This document shows, piece after piece, positions 5,066 through 8,175 of a stretch of 8,175 nucleotides of DNA. The notes under the pieces are model-generated. The model made no database searches, was not told the DNA's origin, and was given only the letters and a program-made list of their open reading frames with translations. This DNA comes from an uncultured Lachnospiraceae bacterium (GTDB lineage: Bacteria > Bacillota > Clostridia > Lachnospirales > Lachnospiraceae), in NCBI GenBank assembly GCA_902773445.1, contig CACYEU010000029.1, forward strand, positions 1 to 8,175, in the 5' to 3' direction. Both the position numbers and the translations under genes were made by a program. Every line of letters starts with the position of its first letter. Within the stretch, counting starts at the first letter, position 1.

Positions 5066-8000
5066 ATGTCCGTTCAATTCATTTTCGGCGGTTCAGGATA
5101 CGGTAAGACGACTGAAATGATCAGCCGGATCACCGCAGATGCCGCTGCAAATCCCGAAAAAAACTATTACGTGATCGTGCCCGAGCAGTCGACCGCCGCG
5201 ACACAGCAGCGGCTGGTGGCAGCAGGGGCGCGGCACGGCATTCTCAATATTGATGTCCTTAGCTTTGCCAGACTCGCGCACCGCGTGTTTGAAGAGAAGG
5301 GCATGCTTTCTAAAATCATTCTCGATGATATCGGAAAAAATCTGCTTCTGCAGCGCGCTGCCGCCGCCTGTGCCGACAGACTTCAGGTCCTCGGGGGCGG
5401 GGTCAGCCGTCCGGGCACGATCAGCGAGATCAAATCAGTCCTGTCTGAATTCATGCAGTACGGGATCGACGAGGACTGTCTCGATGATCTGATCGATTCT
5501 CTGCCTCCGTCACAAAACAGTCTGATCTACAAACTGAAAGACCTGAGGATCCTTCTCGGAGAATTCCGCAGGCATATGGGCGAGCGCTATCTGACCCGCG
5601 AAGAGCTTTTGCGCGTGCTGGCACGCTGTATACCTGAATCCCGCATATTGAAGGACAGTGTGATTGCTTTTGACGGATACACGGGTTTTACGCCGGTACA
5701 GCGCGAAGTGATCAGGGAGCTTGCCGGTGTCTGTGAGAGGATCATCGTGACGGTCTGCATCGGAAGCAGTGATGACCCGTACGACTATCACGATCTTTAC
5801 GAGCGCTTCGGAATGAGCAAGCTGATGACCAGACAGATCCGCGGTCTGGCACATGATGTCTGCGGCGAGGAGCCGGAGACCGTGCGGATCACGACTTCGC
5901 ACACAGAAAGAAAAGAAATATTTAAGTTTCTTGAGAAATATATTTTTGATGATTCTTCGGATTGCTGCTTTGATGCTGATCTGACAGGACAGCTGGATCT
6001 GATCGGCTGCCGGGACGGGCGCGAAGAAGCCATGGTTGCGGCCAGAACGATCATGAAGCTGATGATCGATCACAGAGACTGGCATTACCGTGATATCGCG
6101 GTCATTACCGGCGACATGGAAGGCTTTTCGGAGAATCTGGATCAGATCTTTACCCGTTTCGGAATCCCCCATTTTATAGACTATAAACATCATATTCTCG
6201 ACAATGCTTTTGTCGAGACAGTCAGAGCTTTGTTTGAACTCGAGAGAAACGACTATTCAAGGGCCGGTGTCCTGCGGTTTTTGCGCGCCGGGTTCTCGGG
6301 ATTTTCAAATGAGCAGATCGACACGCTTGAGAATTATATTACAGCCGAAGGAATCAGAGGCTTTTCGATGTGGAATCAGCCGTGGGATGATGCGGACATC
6401 GATCCGCTCAGAAAGGATCTGATCGGAAGACTCGGGCGTTTCCACGAAGTCGCTGTCCGCGGTCAGGAGACAGTTCTCTGGTGGACACAGTCGCTCTACG
6501 AATTCCTTGAGTCCGAGCAGATGCTGAACCGGCTGCAGCAGTTTGCCGACGAGCTGGCTGAGGACGGAAGTATCGAACTCGCACAGGAATACGGACAAGT
6601 CTACAGCGAGCTGATCCATGTCTTTGACCAGATGACCGAACTGACACCGGATCAGATCGTCACATTTGCAGAATACGAGCGAATGCTTGACGCCGGTCTG
6701 GCCGAGGCTAAAGTCGGTATCGTACCGAAAACACACGATGATGTACTGATCGGTGATCTGACCAGGACCAGGCTCGGCGACACGAAGGCGTTGATCATAC
6801 TCGGGGCCGGCGCCTCGAATATGCCCGGAAATGTCGGCCAGAAAGGCCTGTTGAACCGCTGGGACCGCGAGGCGTTTGACCGTGAAAACATCGAATTATC
6901 TCCGGGAGCCAAGGAAAAGACCTACGCTCAGGAATTCTATCTCTATCAGCATCTGACAAAACCCACCGATTATCTGTGCCTGACATGGCCGTCGGCAAAG
7001 CCGGACGGAAAGCCGGAAGAGGCGTCCTACCTGATCGAGGAGATCAGAGCGCGGTGCCCGCAGCTTACCGTAAAGAGCGCAGAAATCCTGATGGATCAGC
7101 CCGAGGGGATCACCGCGCTCTGCGGGATCGACTATCTGTCGGCCAATCTGCAGAGACAGCTAACGGGAGGCTCCCCGGTCAATCCGATGTGGCGGGCGCT
7201 TGCCCATGTGTTGAAGGATGATGAGCGGTTCGGATTCGACTTTTATATGATGATCAAAGCGGGGACATACAGCCGCATTCCCGAGCGCCTTGATCAGGAA
7301 AGCACGAAGGGGCTGTACGGCGATTACACACGGCGGAGCATCTCACAGATCCAGCAGTACGCGGCATGTCCGTACAAGCACTTCCTTCAGTACGGACTCA
7401 GACTGCAGGAAAATGAAGTCTTCGGATTTGAACTCAATGATTTCGGTGATGTTTTCCATGCGGCGATCGAACACTACGGAAAAATTGTCCGGGAGGAAGG
7501 ACTTCGCTGGCAGGATGTCGATCCGGAAACACGCGAACGTTTCTGCGACAGGGCAATCGCAGAAAGCGGTCTGGATCGCGGAAGCGGTGTCCTGCTCAGA
7601 TCAGCCAGGAATGCCTATCAGATCGAACAGATCCGCAGGCTGGTCCACCGGAGCGTGGATGTGATCACCAGACAGTTTGAAGCCGGACTGTTTGAGCCGC
7701 ATGCCTATGAGCTCAACTTCGGTTCAGGCAAGATCGACCGTCTCGATGTCTATGAAGATCAGGATCACGTCTACCTGAAAGTTCTTGATTACAAGACCGG
7801 TTCGCAGAGATTCAGCCCGGTCAGAGAGTACTACGGATTGCAGCTCCAGCTGCCTCTCTATATGGCAAAAGCAGTTGAACAATTCGAAGATAAGACCGAC
7901 AAAGAGATCATTCCGGCCGCGATGTTCTATTATCAGGTCGACGATCCGTTCGTTGAAGCCGGACCGGGTGAGACGATCGACGACAAAATACAGAAAATGC

Positions 8001-8175
8001 TCAGGGTCACCGGCGTCGTAAACAGTGACCGCAATGCTTTGGATGCCCTTGATCAGTCAGCTCCGGCATCATCGATAGTCGCTCCGTTCGGAATCAATAA
8101 AGACGGTACTCCGCGAAAAGCCGACTCGGTCAAATCGCGGGAGGATCTCGAAGTGATGATGCGCTATGCTGCCAA
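5066..8175 (+). CDS. addB: AddB, nuclease/helicase-fold subunit of the AddAB double-strand break repair enzyme (3' end missing)
   Basis: AddB works with AddA to process double-strand DNA ends for recombination and contains one of the two nuclease domains. I translated 1036 uninterrupted codons to the window edge. The family is about 1150 residues, so roughly the last tenth is missing. Residues 7-16 are a Walker A motif (FGGSGYGKTT, Lys14). The middle is the degenerate helicase fold linked in this family to Chi recognition. The RecB-type nuclease domain follows: ISQIQQYAACPYKHFLQYGL with Cys768, the first ligand of the family's iron-sulfur cluster, then GDVFHAAIEH (Asp795, His798), GKIDRLD (Asp891), VLDYKTG (Asp908, Lys910) and YGLQLQLPLYM. 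The other three cluster cysteines are expected beyond the edge. The segment before GKIDRLD (HAYELNFGS) seems shorter than usual. The Shine-Dalgarno AGGGAG (5052-5057) overlaps the stop of the TPR gene. addA is expected next, outside the window. Confidence 0.95.
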   Translation, partial: MSVQFIFGGSGYGKTTEMISRITADAAANPEKNYYVIVPEQSTAATQQRLVAAGARHGILNIDVLSFARLAHRVFEEKGMLSKIILDDIGKNLLLQRAAAACADRLQVLGGGVSRPGTISEIKSVLSEFMQYGIDEDCLDDLIDSLPPSQNSLIYKLKDLRILLGEFRRHMGERYLTREELLRVLARCIPESRILKDSVIAFDGYTGFTPVQREVIRELAGVCERIIVTVCIGSSDDPYDYHDLYERFGMSKLMTRQIRGLAHDVCGEEPETVRITTSHTERKEIFKFLEKYIFDDSSDCCFDADLTGQLDLIGCRDGREEAMVAARTIMKLMIDHRDWHYRDIAVITGDMEGFSENLDQIFTRFGIPHFIDYKHHILDNAFVETVRALFELERNDYSRAGVLRFLRAGFSGFSNEQIDTLENYITAEGIRGFSMWNQPWDDADIDPLRKDLIGRLGRFHEVAVRGQETVLWWTQSLYEFLESEQMLNRLQQFADELAEDGSIELAQEYGQVYSELIHVFDQMTELTPDQIVTFAEYERMLDAGLAEAKVGIVPKTHDDVLIGDLTRTRLGDTKALIILGAGASNMPGNVGQKGLLNRWDREAFDRENIELSPGAKEKTYAQEFYLYQHLTKPTDYLCLTWPSAKPDGKPEEASYLIEEIRARCPQLTVKSAEILMDQPEGITALCGIDYLSANLQRQLTGGSPVNPMWRALAHVLKDDERFGFDFYMMIKAGTYSRIPERLDQESTKGLYGDYTRRSISQIQQYAACPYKHFLQYGLRLQENEVFGFELNDFGDVFHAAIEHYGKIVREEGLRWQDVDPETRERFCDRAIAESGLDRGSGVLLRSARNAYQIEQIRRLVHRSVDVITRQFEAGLFEPHAYELNFGSGKIDRLDVYEDQDHVYLKVLDYKTGSQRFSPVREYYGLQLQLPLYMAKAVEQFEDKTDKEIIPAAMFYYQVDDPFVEAGPGETIDDKIQKMLRVTGVVNSDRNALDALDQSAPASSIVAPFGINKDGTPRKADSVKSREDLEVMMRYAA

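Noticed and set aside
5510..6193. A 227-codon open frame on the - strand inside addB
   Set aside because: It lies wholly within a well-supported addB reading frame, has no recognisable domain or ribosome binding site, and is best explained by the codon bias of the sense strand.

Overview
The window looks like chromosomal DNA from a moderately GC-rich Firmicute, most likely a Clostridia/Lachnospiraceae-type organism. I infer this from protein style: a YwaC/RelP-type small alarmone synthetase, NrdR, MntP and an AddB nuclease subunit (the AddAB system is typical of Firmicutes), plus a short protein of the 'MLNFEEEL.KFKPS' type that I associate with Lachnospiraceae. No marker gene fixes the genus. 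All genes lie on the + strand and are packed almost end to end. No stretch over 300 bases lacks a gene. I see no RNA genes, mobile elements or CRISPR array.

Layout. (1) 1-1754: the last 18 codons of an unidentified upstream gene (3-59), a 48-residue acidic/charged protein (76-222), and a 510-residue membrane TPR protein (222-1754) joined to it by a TGATG stop/start overlap. (2) 1755-1819: the longest intergenic gap, 65 bases, with a good sigma-A promoter (TTGCCC, 18-base spacer, extended -10 TGGTATGAT) and no convincing terminator. (3) 1820-8175: six genes in a row that look like one operon. They are a RelP-type (p)ppGpp synthetase, a secreted glucosaminidase (overlapping the first by 26 bases with a GTG start), nrdR (31-base gap), mntP (1-base gap), a small membrane-anchored TPR protein (12-base gap) and addB (12-base gap). 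addB runs off the right edge after 1036 codons.

How the genes may work together. The second block places stress and nucleotide control (alarmone synthesis, repression of ribonucleotide reductase genes by NrdR), manganese export, cell-wall hydrolysis and double-strand break repair under what may be one promoter. A 16-base sequence resembling an NrdR box (TCACTATATATGGTAT, 1778-1793) overlaps the spacer and -10 of that promoter. NrdR could therefore repress its own transcription unit and with it alarmone synthesis and Mn efflux. This is an inference from sequence resemblance. I also see a strong excess of the tetramer GATC throughout the window, about six-fold over random expectation in two stretches I counted by hand.

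Nothing here is clearly a novel defence or mobile system. The points most worth a second look are the candidate NrdR box, the operon composition and the GATC excess.
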